NCBI RefSeq assembly: GCF_000306115.2
Contig: NZ_AKWX02000001.1
Location: 1-6,440 of the forward strand
Direction: 5' to 3'
DNA: 6,440 nucleotides
Origin: Leptospira wolffii serovar Khorat str. Khorat-H2
GTDB taxonomy: Bacteria > Spirochaetota > Leptospiria > Leptospirales > Leptospiraceae
The notes below the pieces were generated by a model that was not told the origin of the DNA, did no database searches, and worked only from the letters and a program-made list of their open reading frames with translations. Positions 6,203 to 6,440 of this stretch are shown here, one piece after another; the first letter of the stretch is position 1; each line of letters opens with the position of its first letter. A program made the translations under genes and the position numbers.

Positions 6203-6343
6203 GCTTAACGACGTTGGCTTGCCGACGTTTTGCAATGGCACGAGACTTGCCCTGCAAGGCGAGTGACAGAAGCAAAATGTGCCGAAGGCCAAGCAAGGGT
6301 TGCGAAGCAAGCCCGAAGCGATGCGGCAAGTTGGCAGTTAAGC
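6203..6343 (-). repeat. attC-like recombination site H
   Basis: This 141-bp site runs from GCTTAAC (6203-6209) to GTTAAGC (6337-6343). It is identical to D and G from TAACGACG (6206) on and belongs to the truncated copy 4 on its right. Confidence 0.85.
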
Positions 6344-6440
6344 GAAGTTACGCCTCAAACACACTGCAATTTAATTCAATTTCACTACTTGGACGAAAGT
6401 CCAATAGTATTAAATTCCCTTATTCCAAAGTATCGCGCTC
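6344..6440 (-). other. Non-coding repeated cassette, copy 4 (cut by window end)
   Basis: The first 97 bp match copies 1 and 3 exactly, including the TTGGAC-GAAA-GTCCAA hairpin and the start of the GCGCTCCCC arm. The rest lies outside the window. Confidence 0.75.

Noticed and set aside
993..6343. CRISPR array
   Set aside because: The repeats are 140-170 bp, variable inside, and separated by gene-sized units. This does not fit short direct repeats with short spacers.
4021..6440. Insertion sequence or transposon for the repeated roughly 430-bp unit
   Set aside because: There is no transposase and no target-site duplication. The boundaries coincide with GTTRRRY cores, which fits cassette recombination or tandem duplication better.

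Overview
This window looks like part of a mobile gene-cassette array of the integron type. Eight GC-rich repeats of about 140-170 bp (sites A to H) separate AT-rich units. Each repeat is bounded by 7-bp cores of the form RYYYAAC ... GTTRRRY, the layout of attC recombination sites. The cores match across each cassette rather than within each repeat: GTTAGAC at 2772 is the reverse complement of GTCTAAC at 4019, and GTTAGCC at 5049 of GGCTAAC at 5774. That is expected when cassettes move as circles opened at the core. No integrase gene, tRNA, rRNA, CRISPR array or insertion sequence is visible. Low-GC genes with these long GC-rich repeats make me think of a spirochaete such as Leptospira, but this is an impression and not proof.

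All recognisable genes are on the minus strand, so the array reads right to left, with each attC-like site just downstream of its gene. From low to high coordinates: a 3'-truncated HNH/zinc-finger protein (1-973); site A; a DUF2971-family gene whose N-terminal part is out of frame (1165-1942); site B; a 146-residue unknown acidic protein (2165-2605); site C; a 401-residue unknown protein with an N-terminal membrane anchor (2794-3999); site D; a roughly 290-bp cassette without a convincing gene (copy 1); site E; a diverged second copy of it; site F; a 223-residue unknown protein (5073-5744); site G; a third copy; site H; and the start of a fourth copy, cut by the window end.

The non-coding cassette fixes the cassette unit. 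Sites D, G and H are identical and all have the same sequence on their right, while the diverged site E has the diverged copy on its right. Their left neighbours all differ. The mobile unit is therefore 'site plus sequence to its right', which fits minus-strand genes followed by their own attC. This cassette contains a perfect 9-bp inverted repeat about 90 bp apart and a 6-bp hairpin, kept in all complete copies, and no peptide that looks selected.

The genes do not form a pathway. They are independent cargo, each starting about 19-29 nt from a cassette edge and ending about 15-50 nt before its attC, so they have almost no room for their own promoters. The HNH protein suggests a possible anti-phage role for some cargo, but this is inference.
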